A stretch of DNA of 44,753 bases from Pseudomonadales bacterium (GTDB lineage: Bacteria > Pseudomonadota > Gammaproteobacteria > Pseudomonadales > Azotimanducaceae): the NCBI GenBank assembly GCA_029248675.1, contig JAQWIX010000044.1:1-44753 (forward strand), written 5' to 3'. Within the stretch, counting starts at the first letter, position 1; each line of letters starts with the position of its first letter. Shown here piece after piece: positions 7,909 through 19,054 of this stretch. The notes beneath the pieces are model-generated. The model worked only from the letters and a program-made list of their open reading frames with translations. It made no database searches and was not told the DNA's origin. Position numbers and translations under genes: made by a program.

Positions 7909-9217
7909 GTTTGCTCTTGCCGCCGTCGCATGGCTGCTTCTAGCGGCAGCGCCATGGATGCATGCCAATGTGATTCAAAGTGTGCGCACCCACGAAGCCC
8001 CGGATTACATTCGTGTGGTGCTCGACACCTCTAAGCCCTCTAAGTTTTCGGTTTTTGCCCTTGAGAACCCGAACCGTATTGTCATTGATGTGAAAGACGC
8101 CAAGGCCGCGAGGGGCTTTGCCCTTCAGGCCACTAAGGATTTGACCCACATCAAGGGCCTGCGCGGCGGCAAACGTAAAGACGGTTACCGTATCGTCGTG
8201 GATGCAGAGGTGGCCTTTTCTCCGAAATCCTTCACTCTGAATCCGATACCTCCCTACGGTCATCGTCTTGTTACGGATCTTTATTTCCCCAAAGCTAAAA
8301 AACCGGTAAGCCAAGCCCGGCCCAAGCCTAAGCCGCGGCCTAAGGGACGTGATGTGATGATTGCGGTTGATGCGGGCCACGGCGGTGAGGATCCGGGGGC
8401 GCTGGGCCCCCGAAAAGCCCTTGAGAAAAACGTTGTGTTGCAGATTGCCCGCCGCACTGTAGATCAAATCAAACGACAAAAAGGTTTTGACGCGTTCTTG
8501 GTGCGCGACGGCGACTACTATCTTGGTCACCGTAAACGCACAGCCATAGCTAGAGAGAAACGGGCGGACTTGTTCGTGTCCATTCACGCCGATGCATTCA
8601 AGCAATCTTCGGTATCCGGGGCATCGGTGTACACGCTCTCAGATCGAGGCGCCACCAGTGAGACGGCAAAATGGTTGGCCGAGCGGGAAAATCAGTCAGA
8701 CATGCTGGGCGGGGTAGGCAATGTCAGCCTAGACGATAAGGACCCCATGCTAGCACAGGTGTTGCTGGATCTGTCCATGGACGGCAACCGTAGCCAAAGC
8801 ATTCGTGTGGGCGAGGCCGTGTTGCGTAATATGGGTGAGGTCACGAAACTGCACAAAAAGCAGGTGGAGCAGGCGGCGTTTTTGGTTCTTAAGTCACCGG
8901 ATATGCCGTCCATATTGGTAGAGACCGGGTTTATCTCGAATCCTGGCGAGGCTCGAAAGTTGTCTCAGGCATCGCATCAGCAGAAGTTGGCAAAAGCAAT
9001 TACAGCCGGCATTGCAGAATTTATGCGGGCCAATCCCCCGCCGGCCACCTTGTTGGCCGAGCGCCGCGAAGAGATTCGGTACACAGTGAGCCGAGGCGAT
9101 ACGATTTCGGAAATCGCTGCGCGCTACGGGGTATCAACCACCCAACTAAAGCGGCGTAACCGATTGACCGGTGACACCATTCGGGTGGGTCAAAAAATTA
9201 CGATTCCCGGTGGATAG
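7892..9217 (+). CDS. amiB: Periplasmic N-acetylmuramoyl-L-alanine amidase with AMIN and LysM domains
   Basis: Cleaves the amide bond between MurNAc and the stem peptide during daughter-cell separation. Domains in order: signal peptide (hydrophobic FALAAVAWLLLAAAPW, probable cut after HA), AMIN septal-targeting domain (about 25-130), basic linker, zinc Amidase_3 domain (about 150-370, with IAVDAGHGGEDPGA, FVSIHADAF and ILVETGFISNP giving the Zn ligands and catalytic Glu), and one C-terminal LysM (about 390-440). The GTG at 7892 overlaps tsaE; a TTG at 7901 is an alternative. LysM-bearing forms occur in Pseudomonas AmiB, whereas the E. coli protein lacks it. Its place between tsaE and mutL supports amiB. 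Confidence 0.93.
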   Translation: MCALPRFALAAVAWLLLAAAPWMHANVIQSVRTHEAPDYIRVVLDTSKPSKFSVFALENPNRIVIDVKDAKAARGFALQATKDLTHIKGLRGGKRKDGYRIVVDAEVAFSPKSFTLNPIPPYGHRLVTDLYFPKAKKPVSQARPKPKPRPKGRDVMIAVDAGHGGEDPGALGPRKALEKNVVLQIARRTVDQIKRQKGFDAFLVRDGDYYLGHRKRTAIAREKRADLFVSIHADAFKQSSVSGASVYTLSDRGATSETAKWLAERENQSDMLGGVGNVSLDDKDPMLAQVLLDLSMDGNRSQSIRVGEAVLRNMGEVTKLHKKQVEQAAFLVLKSPDMPSILVETGFISNPGEARKLSQASHQQKLAKAITAGIAEFMRANPPPATLLAERREEIRYTVSRGDTISEIAARYGVSTTQLKRRNRLTGDTIRVGQKITIPGG

Positions 9218-9235
9218 TGGGATGACGAGCCGCCT

Positions 9236-11152
9236 ATGACGTTGAACAGAGTTAAAAAACTTGGGAGTTTTGTTGCTGACCAAATCGCCGCCGGCGAAGT
9301 GGTGGAACGCCCATCGTCCATCGTTAAGGAACTGCTGGAAAACAGCCTAGACGCCAAGGCTACGAATATTGAGGTGCGTACAGAAGCAGGCGGAGTCGAT
9401 CTGGTTTGGATCCGGGATAACGGCAGCGGTATTCACGCCGACGACTTACCTTTGGCATTACAGCGTCATGCCACCAGCAAGATTCAATCCGCCGAGGATC
9501 TCGTCGGTATCGGAAGCCTTGGCTTTCGAGGCGAAGCCTTGGCCAGCGTGGCCTCGGTAGCCAAGGTGCGCCTCAGCTCCGCCGTCGAGCCACAGGGCGG
9601 CGGTTGGTTTATTGAAAGCCATGGTGGCGAGGTGATTGAAAGCGGCCCGGTCGCCCATGCCCAAGGCACCACGGTGGAGGTGCGAGACCTCTTCTACAAC
9701 ACGCCAGCCCGACGGAAGTTTCTCAAAGCCGAGCGCACAGAGGTGGCCCAAATTGATCAAACTCTGCGACGTTTGAGTTTGGCCCACATGGATGTGGGTT
9801 TTACCTTGGCTCAGACGAGAACGTCAGGAAGTTCTGCCCGAGTGAATCGGCCGCTCACTTTAGCCGCCGGAAATCCAGAGGACCGGTTGGCAAGAGTGCT
9901 AAGTCAGGACTTCGTTGAAAACTCGGTTTACATCGACGAACAAAATCAAGATCTGCGGATCTACGGCTGGGTGGGGCTGCCCCATCACAACCGCCGTCAA
10001 ATGGATCAGCAGTTTTTCTACGTGAACGGTCGGGCCATTCGCGACAAGTTAGTAGGCCACGCCATTCGGCAAGCTTACAGTGATGTGATGTTTCACGGCC
10101 GGCATGCGGTCTACGTTCTGTATTTACAGGTACCCGCTGACGGCGTTGACGTGAATGTTCACCCAACCAAACACGAGGTGCGTTTTCGTGACGCCCGTCA
10201 GGTCCACGATTTTATTTTTTCCAGTCTAAATCGCGCCTTGCGAAGTTTGCGTCCGGGACCACTGGGTGAGATGAATGAGCCACAAGGTTCCACTGATACC
10301 GGTTTTGCCGAGCCAGTGCGGCCGAGCCTGACAAGCCAGCGACCCTTTGATCTGCCCAGCCGCCCCAGTGCTGGGGCACCTGCCGGCGGCCTGGCCCAGC
10401 TCATTCACGAGCATGGTTCAGGCCCATCCCAAAGCGATGTTGGTCCACAGTCAGGCTTAGTCGGCGCCCGGGCCGGCCGAGCAATTGTAGGAGAGCAACG
10501 GGTCGACTGGCCTCGTGCCGAAGTGCAAGCGGGCACTGAACCCGACTCGGAACGAAGCGAAGAGAATGGTCACCCGCTGGGCTATGCCGTTGCCCAACTG
10601 CACGGGGTCTACATCTTGGCTCAAAACCGACAGGGCTTGGTGGTGGTGGATATGCATGCGGCACACGAACGCATCGTTTACGAACAAATGAAAGCGGATC
10701 AGGCCAAGGAAGGCATTGCCCGCCAGCGATTGCTTGTGCCATTGATCTTCGACGTCAGCGAAAACGAAGCGGATCTAGTAGAAGAAAGCGCTGAACAATT
10801 TGACGAGGCGGGCCTAGTTGTCGAACGCATGGGATTGTCCAGTGTTGTCGTGCGCGAAGTCCCCGTGTTGCTGGCCAAGGCCAATATCCAGCAGATGGTG
10901 CAAGACATGTTGGGCGAGCTGGCTGAATTTGGCACCGGCGAAAGCGTTGCTCGAAAGAATTTCGACGTGCTGGCCACCCTTGCCTGTCGAGGTTCCGTGC
11001 GGGCCAACCGCCACCTGACCCTGACCGAAATGAACGCGCTGCTACGCTCCATGGAGGTCACGGAAAATGCTGGCCTGTGCAACCATGGTAGACCTACGGT
11101 GATTCAGCGCTCTCTGGCAGAACTAGACCGCCTGTTTTTGCGCGGGCAGTAG
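9236..11152 (+). CDS. mutL: DNA mismatch repair protein MutL, endonuclease-type C-terminus
   Basis: Couples MutS mismatch recognition to strand removal. The N-terminal GHKL ATPase shows GEVVERPSSIVKELLENSLDA, DNGSGI and GFRGEALASVASV. A Pro/Gly-rich linker covers about 345-455. The C-terminal dimerisation domain carries DMHAAHERIVYE, which fits the DQHA-x2-E-x4-E endonuclease motif except for Gln to Met, plus ACRGSVRA and CNHGRP, which complete the metal site in nicking MutLs. This points to a MutH-independent system. 638 residues; 4 bp from miaA. Confidence 0.96.
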   Translation: MTLNRVKKLGSFVADQIAAGEVVERPSSIVKELLENSLDAKATNIEVRTEAGGVDLVWIRDNGSGIHADDLPLALQRHATSKIQSAEDLVGIGSLGFRGEALASVASVAKVRLSSAVEPQGGGWFIESHGGEVIESGPVAHAQGTTVEVRDLFYNTPARRKFLKAERTEVAQIDQTLRRLSLAHMDVGFTLAQTRTSGSSARVNRPLTLAAGNPEDRLARVLSQDFVENSVYIDEQNQDLRIYGWVGLPHHNRRQMDQQFFYVNGRAIRDKLVGHAIRQAYSDVMFHGRHAVYVLYLQVPADGVDVNVHPTKHEVRFRDARQVHDFIFSSLNRALRSLRPGPLGEMNEPQGSTDTGFAEPVRPSLTSQRPFDLPSRPSAGAPAGGLAQLIHEHGSGPSQSDVGPQSGLVGARAGRAIVGEQRVDWPRAEVQAGTEPDSERSEENGHPLGYAVAQLHGVYILAQNRQGLVVVDMHAAHERIVYEQMKADQAKEGIARQRLLVPLIFDVSENEADLVEESAEQFDEAGLVVERMGLSSVVVREVPVLLAKANIQQMVQDMLGELAEFGTGESVARKNFDVLATLACRGSVRANRHLTLTEMNALLRSMEVTENAGLCNHGRPTVIQRSLAELDRLFLRGQ

Positions 11153-11156
11153 CCCG

Positions 11157-12125
11157 ATGGCGACGTCTGAGGGATTTGCCGACCCCAACTCGGTACTAAT
11201 CATTTGCGGGCCTACTGCTATTGGCAAGACCGCGGTTGCCATGGCGGTACAGGATGCATTGGGGGGTGCGGACAAGGTGCAACTGATCAGTGCCGATTCG
11301 GCGCTTATCTATCGTGGTATGGACATAGGTACCGCCAAGCCAACCCCAGAAGAACTGGCCACCTACCCGCACAAGCTGGTAGATATTCTTGATCCGGCGG
11401 AAAGTTATTCCGCCGCGGATTTTGTGGCAGATTCCGATGCTGCCATCCAACAGGCGCTGCAGGCGCAGAAGAAACCAGTATTTGTTGGCGGCACCATGAT
11501 GTATCTGAAGTGTCTGCTGGAGGGCATTGCCGATCTGCCAGCCACAGATCACCTAGCTCGCCAAACCCTAGAACAAGAACTGGCGCAAAAGGGCGCAGAA
11601 GCTCTGCATGCAGAGTTACAGGCCCAAGATCCTCAGGTGGCAGCTAACATTCATCCGAATAACCATCAGCGCTTGCTCCGGGCCCTGGCCGTTGTTCGTA
11701 CTACCGGAGGATCTCTGACAGATCACTGGCAGCAAAAGGCCAGCGGCGCGTTGAGTGAGCGTTTAGGGGTCGCTTCTCAGACCGTAATAATGATGCCCAA
11801 GGATCGCACCAAGCTGCATCAGCGTATCGCTGCACGATTCTCCCAAATGCTGTCAGATGGGTTTCTTGGGGAAGTTGAGGACCTGATGGATCGGGGAGAC
11901 TTGCACCGCGATCTGCCGTCCATGCGAGCGGTGGGTTATCGTCAAGCATGGGGCCATTTGCTGGGCGAAGTGGATCAGCAGACGTTTGTAGACCAAGGCA
12001 TCGCGGCAACGCGTCAGTTGGCAAAGCGGCAGCTTACTTGGCTGCGAAAATGGCCCAGCGCCTCGGTTGTGGTATCGGACAATCCAAACGAGACGACGTC
12101 GCTGATTTTATCCGGCAGCCCTTGA
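11157..12125 (+). CDS. miaA: tRNA dimethylallyltransferase
   Basis: Transfers the dimethylallyl group to N6 of A37 in tRNAs reading UNN codons. The P-loop CGPTAIGKTAVA lies near residue 18, followed by LISADSALIYRGMDIGTAKP and PHKLVDILDP, then VGGTMMYLKCLLEGIADLP, all in family order. 322 residues, full length. It follows mutL by 4 bp and is the last gene before a long spacer leading to hfq. Confidence 0.96.
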   Translation: MATSEGFADPNSVLIICGPTAIGKTAVAMAVQDALGGADKVQLISADSALIYRGMDIGTAKPTPEELATYPHKLVDILDPAESYSAADFVADSDAAIQQALQAQKKPVFVGGTMMYLKCLLEGIADLPATDHLARQTLEQELAQKGAEALHAELQAQDPQVAANIHPNNHQRLLRALAVVRTTGGSLTDHWQQKASGALSERLGVASQTVIMMPKDRTKLHQRIAARFSQMLSDGFLGEVEDLMDRGDLHRDLPSMRAVGYRQAWGHLLGEVDQQTFVDQGIAATRQLAKRQLTWLRKWPSASVVVSDNPNETTSLILSGSP

Positions 12126-12568
12126 ACCCTTAGGCGTGAAGGTGCCGTTTGGAAGCTGCATGTCGCGTCAGTGTTTTAACTGCATCACACCTTGAGTAAA
12201 CAATGCCCCTTGGTTAGTGAAACCTCCCGAGCATGGGAATAGGTTAGCTCAGCGCCTGTGACCTCAAACGCCATCAACGGCGACACTGGAGGAACCCCCA
12301 AGGTTTCCAGCGTCAGGTTGAAAGGTATACGACACAGGAAAAGTCTTCGTCAGCAAGGCGCTGGCTGGGCTTTAAAAAAAGTCCAACGAGATGGCGAAAG
12401 TGATTATACTCGGCGCGGCTCGGCTCTTAGCTTGTCGCGTTAGTAATCACAATCGCTTGTTAACCCATCAATGAAGATGGCTAGCGTACCCCCTCTGCGG
12501 AAGACACTTGTGCGAAAGAAAGCCAGATGCGCGCGATCCTAATAGGCGTACCAACCGGGGAAGTAGAT
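12126..12568. other. Long miaA-hfq spacer, no gene seen; one hairpin
   Basis: No credible coding frame is visible in these 443 bases. A hairpin can form at 12221-12245 (AACCT/AGGTT outer, CCC/GGG inner, loop GAGCAT, small bulge). TATACT near 12414 is a possible -10 for hfq but lacks a good -35. In E. coli several hfq promoters lie upstream in miaA; here they may lie in this spacer. Confidence 0.4.
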
Positions 12569-12829
12569 ATGCAAGAAGAAAAAAGAGTGAAGAACAACGT
12601 CTCTAGAGGCCACAGCCTGCAAGACCCCTATCTCAATGCGCTGCGGCGTGAACGTGTCTCCGTATCGATCTTTCTTGTCAACGGCATAAAGCTGCAAGGA
12701 GAGATCGAGTCTTTCGATCAGTTTGTGATTTTGCTGAAAAACACAGTGAGTCAAATGGTCTACAAGCACGGTATTTCCACGGTTGTGCCCGCTCGCAATG
12801 TCACGGTGAATGATCGAGATTACGACTAG
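12569..12829 (+). CDS. hfq: RNA chaperone Hfq
   Basis: Hexameric Sm-like protein that anneals small RNAs to mRNAs. Taking the ATG at 12569 (GGGGAAG just upstream), the protein has 86 residues: SLQDP at 16-20 (proximal-face Gln), the rim arginine patch RRER at 26-29, FDQF at 49-52 and the Sm2 signature YKH at 65-67. The C-terminal tail is short and acidic. An ATG at 12527 in the same frame and a GTG at 12587 are alternative starts; homologues begin only a few residues before SLQDP. Followed by hflX as in E. coli. Confidence 0.95.
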   Translation: MQEEKRVKNNVSRGHSLQDPYLNALRRERVSVSIFLVNGIKLQGEIESFDQFVILLKNTVSQMVYKHGISTVVPARNVTVNDRDYD

Positions 12830-12959
12830 CTGCCTGAGCAACTTGGATCGGGGAGACCCGGCGAAGTATCTGTCCCGCCAAAGTCATCTTTGTCGGCTTG
12901 AAATCTGCCAGTTTGATGCCACTGTGTGCTAGTGGCGAACCAGCTTATAGACATACTTA

Positions 12960-14228
12960 ATGCTTTTTGAACGGCCAGAAGCTGGCCGCAGGGCCGTGCT
13001 GTTGCAGGTAGACCTGCGCCGGCAAGACAACCCGGACCAAGAGGAATTTGCAGAGCTTGCGCGCTCTGCAGAGATCGATGTTGTGCAGGTTGAAAACGCC
13101 AAGCGCGATGCCCCGCACCCCCGCTGGTTTATCGGTAGCGGTAAGGTGGATGAACTCAAGACGCTGCTGGCTTGGGCCGATGCGTCTCTGCTGTTGATTA
13201 ATCACGATTTGTCGCCGGGTCAGCAGCGTAATTTAGAGCAGGCCTTGAACTGCCGCATGATCACTCGAACAGAGCTGATATTGACCATTTTTGCTGAACG
13301 GGCGCGTAGTCATGAAGGCCAGCTGCAGGTTGAGCTGGCTCAGTTAAAGCATGCGCAGACCCGCTTGGTACGCGGCTGGACGCACTTGGATCGACAGAAG
13401 GGTGGCATCGGCATGCGCGGCGCCGGTGAGAAACAAATTGAGCTGGATCAACGAATGTTGGCCGAGCGGGTGAAAGCCACGGAACAAAAACTTCAGGATG
13501 TATGCCGGCGCAGGGTACAGAGTCGGCGAGGCCGTGACCGTCGGGGTACGCCTACCGTGTCGCTAGTTGGCTATACCAACGCCGGCAAATCCACGCTGTT
13601 TAACGCCATCACCAAAGCAGAGGTGTTTGCAGAGAACCTGCTCTTTGCCACCCTAGACCCCACCACTCGGAAGATCGACGTGCCAGGGGCGGGAAATGTT
13701 GTTATGACCGATACCGTGGGTTTTGTTAGCGCTCTGCCTCACGCTCTGGTGCAAGCGTTTAAAGCAACGCTTGAGGAAGTGGTGCATTCGGACTTGCTGC
13801 TGCACATTGTGGATGCCGCAGACCCGTTGCGGGACGAACGCATTGAACAGGTTAATGGCGTGCTGGATGAGATTGGTGCCAGCGAAGTGCCTCAGCTGGT
13901 CGTGCTGAACAAGGCTGACTTGCTCACTACCCAGCAGAAACAAGACTGCAATAGCGCGAGTCTGGTGTCTGCAGTGACTGGCGAAGGGGTTGATGGGCTG
14001 CTCAATGCCATTGGTGCAGCGCTGGGGGTTGTGGCCCCGCATCAGGTGAGGCTTGGGCCAGAGGATGGTAAAAACCGAGCTTGGTTGTACCAATCTGGTG
14101 CGGTGTTAAGCGAAACTATGCTGACAGATGGCAGCGTGCGGCTTACAGTACAGGCCGACGATAAGATGCTAGGTCAAATGCGGCAGCGTCAGGTAGTTAT
14201 AGAGAGCTCTGAAGCGTGCAGCACCTAA
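12960..14228 (+). CDS. hflX: Ribosome-associated GTPase HflX
   Basis: GTPase that splits stalled or heat-damaged 70S ribosomes. The N-terminal HflX domain (about 1-190) contains HPRWFIGSGKVDEL and the glycine-rich IGMRGAGEKQIELD. The G domain starts near 198 with G1 GYTNAGKSTLF, G3 DTVGF and G4 NKAD. 422 residues, full length. It lies between hfq and hflK in the conserved order. Confidence 0.96.
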   Translation: MLFERPEAGRRAVLLQVDLRRQDNPDQEEFAELARSAEIDVVQVENAKRDAPHPRWFIGSGKVDELKTLLAWADASLLLINHDLSPGQQRNLEQALNCRMITRTELILTIFAERARSHEGQLQVELAQLKHAQTRLVRGWTHLDRQKGGIGMRGAGEKQIELDQRMLAERVKATEQKLQDVCRRRVQSRRGRDRRGTPTVSLVGYTNAGKSTLFNAITKAEVFAENLLFATLDPTTRKIDVPGAGNVVMTDTVGFVSALPHALVQAFKATLEEVVHSDLLLHIVDAADPLRDERIEQVNGVLDEIGASEVPQLVVLNKADLLTTQQKQDCNSASLVSAVTGEGVDGLLNAIGAALGVVAPHQVRLGPEDGKNRAWLYQSGAVLSETMLTDGSVRLTVQADDKMLGQMRQRQVVIESSEACST

Positions 14229-14333
14229 GAAATTACAAGTTTTGGTCAGCCCGAGTTGACCTCAGCGGATGGGAAGAAAACCAAATCTGGTCAACGTGGA
14301 CCAGAGACACATTTAAACTTTCGGAGCAAAATT

Positions 14334-15479
14334 ATGGCGTGGAATGAGTCAGGCGGTGGAGACAAAGACCCCTGGGGAAATCGCGGCAACAATAACGACG
14401 GTCCCCCGGATTTAGACGAGGCGATTCGCAAGCTGCAAGGCCAACTATCTGGAATGTTCGGCGGTGGTGGTGGCCAAGGAAGCAAGGGCGGATCCGGTAA
14501 CGGGCTGTCCTCTGGCTCTATTGGGCTGGTGATTCTGCTGGCACTTGGTCTGTATGGATTTGCAGGCGTGTATCAGGTGGATGAGCAGGAACGCGGCGTT
14601 ATTTTCCGTTTTGGTCAGGTGCTTCCGGCAGAAGTAGGGCCGGGTCTGCACTGGAACCCGCCGCTCATTGATCAGGTGGATTTGGTTAACGTGACTCAGG
14701 TTCAGTCCCACAGTCATCAGGCCTTAATGTTGACCGAAGACGAAAACATTGTAGATGTAAGTCTGACCGTTCAGTGGGTTATTGATAGCGCGCCCAACTT
14801 TCTGGTAAACGTCCGCGAGCCTCGGGACAGCTTAGCTCAGGCCACGGAAAGTGCCCTGCGCCATGTCGTGGGTTCGGCATCCATGGACGAGGTGATTACC
14901 GATGGTCGTGAGGCCATAGCTATTGAGGTTCAGGATCGCCTGCAAAGCTACCTGCGCAGTTATGGGGCCGGCATTGACGTCACAAAGGTCAACATCGACC
15001 GTAGTGCGCCACCGGTGCAGGTGCAAGATGCGTTTAACGACGTGCAAAAAGCTAAGGAAGATCAGCAAAAATTCATCAACCAAGCGACGGCCTATGCTCA
15101 GCAGGTGGTGCCAGAAGCTCGAGGCCGAGCCCAGCGTCAGCTGGAAGAGGCCCAAGGGTATCGTGACCGGGTGATTGCACGTTCAGAGGGTGAAGCCCAA
15201 CGCTTTGAGAAGCTTCTAGTGGAGTATTCTCAAGCCAAGCAAGTGACCCGCGATCGTTTGTACATTGATGCCATGGAGAACGTCTTTAAAAACTCCAGCA
15301 AGGTCATGATCGACGTTAAAGGTGGCAACAACATGATGTACCTGCCTCTGGATAAAATCGGACAGGGCACCACTAGCGGCACGAGCAACGAAGTTCAAGT
15401 TTTGCGCCGAGAGCTGGAGCAGATGCGTAGAGACCTAGCCACTAGCCGATCAACGAGTAGTCGCGTACGCGGTAACTAA
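14334..15479 (+). CDS. hflK: HflK, subunit of the HflKC membrane complex controlling FtsH
   Basis: With HflC forms the large SPFH/prohibitin complex that encloses and modulates the FtsH protease. Gly/Asn-rich N-terminus (MAWNESGGGDKDPWG), one transmembrane segment (about 60-78, VILLALGLYGF), then an SPFH/band-7 domain and a coiled coil rich in Gln/Ala/Glu. The ATG at 14334 is preceded by GGAG at 14322-14325 and matches the usual MAWN start; a longer in-frame start at 14256 is less likely. 381 residues. Confidence 0.95.
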   Translation: MAWNESGGGDKDPWGNRGNNNDGPPDLDEAIRKLQGQLSGMFGGGGGQGSKGGSGNGLSSGSIGLVILLALGLYGFAGVYQVDEQERGVIFRFGQVLPAEVGPGLHWNPPLIDQVDLVNVTQVQSHSHQALMLTEDENIVDVSLTVQWVIDSAPNFLVNVREPRDSLAQATESALRHVVGSASMDEVITDGREAIAIEVQDRLQSYLRSYGAGIDVTKVNIDRSAPPVQVQDAFNDVQKAKEDQQKFINQATAYAQQVVPEARGRAQRQLEEAQGYRDRVIARSEGEAQRFEKLLVEYSQAKQVTRDRLYIDAMENVFKNSSKVMIDVKGGNNMMYLPLDKIGQGTTSGTSNEVQVLRRELEQMRRDLATSRSTSSRVRGN

Positions 15480-15530
15480 GCAGCGCTCCTCGCGCCCTTA
15501 GTTAATACGTACAGTATTGGAGACATTTTT

Positions 15531-16403
15531 ATGCCTATGAAAACTTTTTTAGTAGCGGCCTTTTTGCTCATTGGAGTGGGCTTGTTTAATCAATCCGCCT
15601 ATCGGGTTATGGAAACCGAGAAAGCAATCTTGCTGGAGTTCGGTAATTTGATCGACGCGGGCCTAGAGCCGGGCCTGCATTTCAAACTGCCCATTGCCCA
15701 AGAGGTGAAGAAATTCGACGCTCGGGTTTTGACCTTGGATTCTCAGGGTGAAACTTACTACACTCTCGAAAAGAAACCGCTAATCGTAGATTCCTTCGTG
15801 AAGTGGCGTGTAGCGGATATCGAGCGCTTTTACACCGGCACGTCCTTTGACGAGCGTCGTGCTCAGCGCCTGCTTCAGGAGCGCGTCAACGAAGGTCTAC
15901 GTAACCAGATCAGCCGACGGGATATGAGTGAAGTTATTTCCGGTCAACGAGATGAACTCATGAACGAGCTGCGTGCGGATCTAGATGCGGTGATGCGTGA
16001 GTCTGTTGGTCTCGAAGTGGTAGATGTGCGAGTAAAGAAAATCGATCTGCCAGCGGAAGTGTCCACAACCGTCTATGAGCGAATGAACTCAGAGCGGGAA
16101 ATTGAAGCCAAGCAATATCGAGCCGAGGGCCAAGAGCAGGCTCTGGCAATTCGTGCTAAGGCGGACCGAGATGCCGTGGTCATTGAAGCAGAAGCGTACA
16201 GGGCCAGTGAGTTACTGCGAGGCGATGGGGATGCCAAGGCGGCAGAGATTTACGCCGGAGCCTTCAATCAAGACCCAGAGTTTTATGGCTTTTATCGCAG
16301 CATCAATGCCTATGGCGAGGTGTTCAAAGACAAAAGCGACCTCTTGGTTCTCGATCCAGACAGCGACTTCTTCAGATACTTGGAAAGTGGCAAAGCTCAA
16401 TGA
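15531..16403 (+). CDS. hflC: HflC, subunit of the HflKC membrane complex
   Basis: Partner of HflK. N-terminal membrane anchor (FLVAAFLLIGVGLF), SPFH domain beginning at YRVMETEKAILLEFG, then an Ala/Glu-rich coiled coil with the typical AEAYRASELLRGDGDAKA segment. 290 residues. The ATG at 15531 has GGAG about 8 bases upstream; an ATG two codons later is also possible. Confidence 0.95.
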   Translation: MPMKTFLVAAFLLIGVGLFNQSAYRVMETEKAILLEFGNLIDAGLEPGLHFKLPIAQEVKKFDARVLTLDSQGETYYTLEKKPLIVDSFVKWRVADIERFYTGTSFDERRAQRLLQERVNEGLRNQISRRDMSEVISGQRDELMNELRADLDAVMRESVGLEVVDVRVKKIDLPAEVSTTVYERMNSEREIEAKQYRAEGQEQALAIRAKADRDAVVIEAEAYRASELLRGDGDAKAAEIYAGAFNQDPEFYGFYRSINAYGEVFKDKSDLLVLDPDSDFFRYLESGKAQ

Positions 16404-16441
16404 GCCGCTACTAATTCGATAGCTAGACCGGCGTAAAATCT

Positions 16442-17632
16442 ATGAGTACACATTGGCGTCTGCCCAAGGGGGTAGATGAAGTTCTGCCGCCTCAAGCCTG
16501 GGAGCTTGAGCGTCTGCGTCGCCGGGTTCTTGACGTATTCGTCAGCTGGGGCTACGACTATTTAGAGCCACCGGTGATTGAGTACTTGGATGCGCTACTG
16601 GTCGGTAGTGGCGAAGACCTAGACCTGCAAACCTTAAAAGTAGTGGATCAATCCAGTGGCCGGCAGTTGGGCGTTCGAGCGGATATGACATCTCAGGCTG
16701 TGCGTGTGGACGCCCACAGTCGCCCCAGCGATAACATCCAGCGTTTTTGTTATTCCGGACCAGTGGTGTTCGCTAAACCCCAAGGAAATCAAACTTCCAG
16801 AGTGCCGTTAAAAGCTGGCGCAGAGATCTTTGGTGCCAGCGGCATAGCGGCGGATGCGGAGGTCATTGGGCTAATGCTCGAAGCCTTGGATGCAGCCGGT
16901 ATGCAAGCGCCGGTGTTGTTGCTCGGCCATATGGGTATTTATCGCGGTTTGGTGGCGCGTCTTATTGAAGAGGGCGGCCTAGACCCTGCGGACCAAGGTC
17001 AGTTATTCAGCTGTATCCAGCGCAAGGGTGCCAGCGACATTGCGGCTCTGTTGGGCCAAGGCACCATCGCGGACATGGTGATCGGTTTGCCGGACCTTAT
17101 GGGCGACCCAAGTATTTTCCCCGTGGCTCGAGGACTGCTGCAAGGCGCCCCCTCTGCCGTCGAAAAATCCTTGGCAGAGCTGGAGGGCCTAGCGGCCCTG
17201 GTGGCGCAAAATCATCCTCAGGTGGATATGCGTATTGACGTTTCCGAACTCTCTGGATACGGCTACCATAACGGCCCGGTCTTTGCGGTCTATCATCCCG
17301 AACATGGCAGTGCGTTAGCACAAGGCGGGCGCTACGATGGCGTCGGTGAAGTGTTCGGTCGTGGTCGACCAGCCACCGGCTTTGATCTGAATCTGAAGCA
17401 ATTGATGTCGAAGGATGCGAGCCCCATCGGCGGGTATTTCGCGCCCTATGTCCAAGAAGATCGACGGTTGGGCCTAAATAGCTTCGTGCGCGGGCTGCGC
17501 GCCAAGGGCGACCGGGTGGTGGTAGCAGTCAACGACGGTGAAGAGCCGCAAGCCGGTTGTCAGGGCTTGGTCGTTGAAGATCAAGGCCAATGGCAAATAC
17601 AGACAACGGGTGAGTTCACCGACAAAGGTTGA
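16442..17632 (+). CDS. hisZ: ATP phosphoribosyltransferase regulatory subunit HisZ
   Basis: A histidyl-tRNA synthetase paralogue that has lost aminoacylation and activates short-form HisG at the first step of histidine synthesis. The class II fold is visible: LPKGVDEVLPPQAWELERLR at the start, DLQTLKVVDQSSGR, and the C-terminal GGRYDG (HisA-type loop). It implies a short HisG elsewhere. 396 residues; starts 38 bp after hflC and precedes purA, an arrangement found in Pseudomonas-type gammaproteobacteria. Confidence 0.93.
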   Translation: MSTHWRLPKGVDEVLPPQAWELERLRRRVLDVFVSWGYDYLEPPVIEYLDALLVGSGEDLDLQTLKVVDQSSGRQLGVRADMTSQAVRVDAHSRPSDNIQRFCYSGPVVFAKPQGNQTSRVPLKAGAEIFGASGIAADAEVIGLMLEALDAAGMQAPVLLLGHMGIYRGLVARLIEEGGLDPADQGQLFSCIQRKGASDIAALLGQGTIADMVIGLPDLMGDPSIFPVARGLLQGAPSAVEKSLAELEGLAALVAQNHPQVDMRIDVSELSGYGYHNGPVFAVYHPEHGSALAQGGRYDGVGEVFGRGRPATGFDLNLKQLMSKDASPIGGYFAPYVQEDRRLGLNSFVRGLRAKGDRVVVAVNDGEEPQAGCQGLVVEDQGQWQIQTTGEFTDKG

Positions 17633-17677
17633 ATCGCGAAGGATACAAGTGAGTCGTGGATAAAACGCGGGGCATAG

Positions 17678-19053
<1,376 letters not shown>

Positions 19054-19054
<1 letters not shown>

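Noticed and set aside
7940-8605. 221-codon minus-strand frame opposite amiB
   Set aside because: Amidase, AMIN and LysM motifs lie on the plus strand; the opposite frame shows no domain and is a by-product of codon bias.
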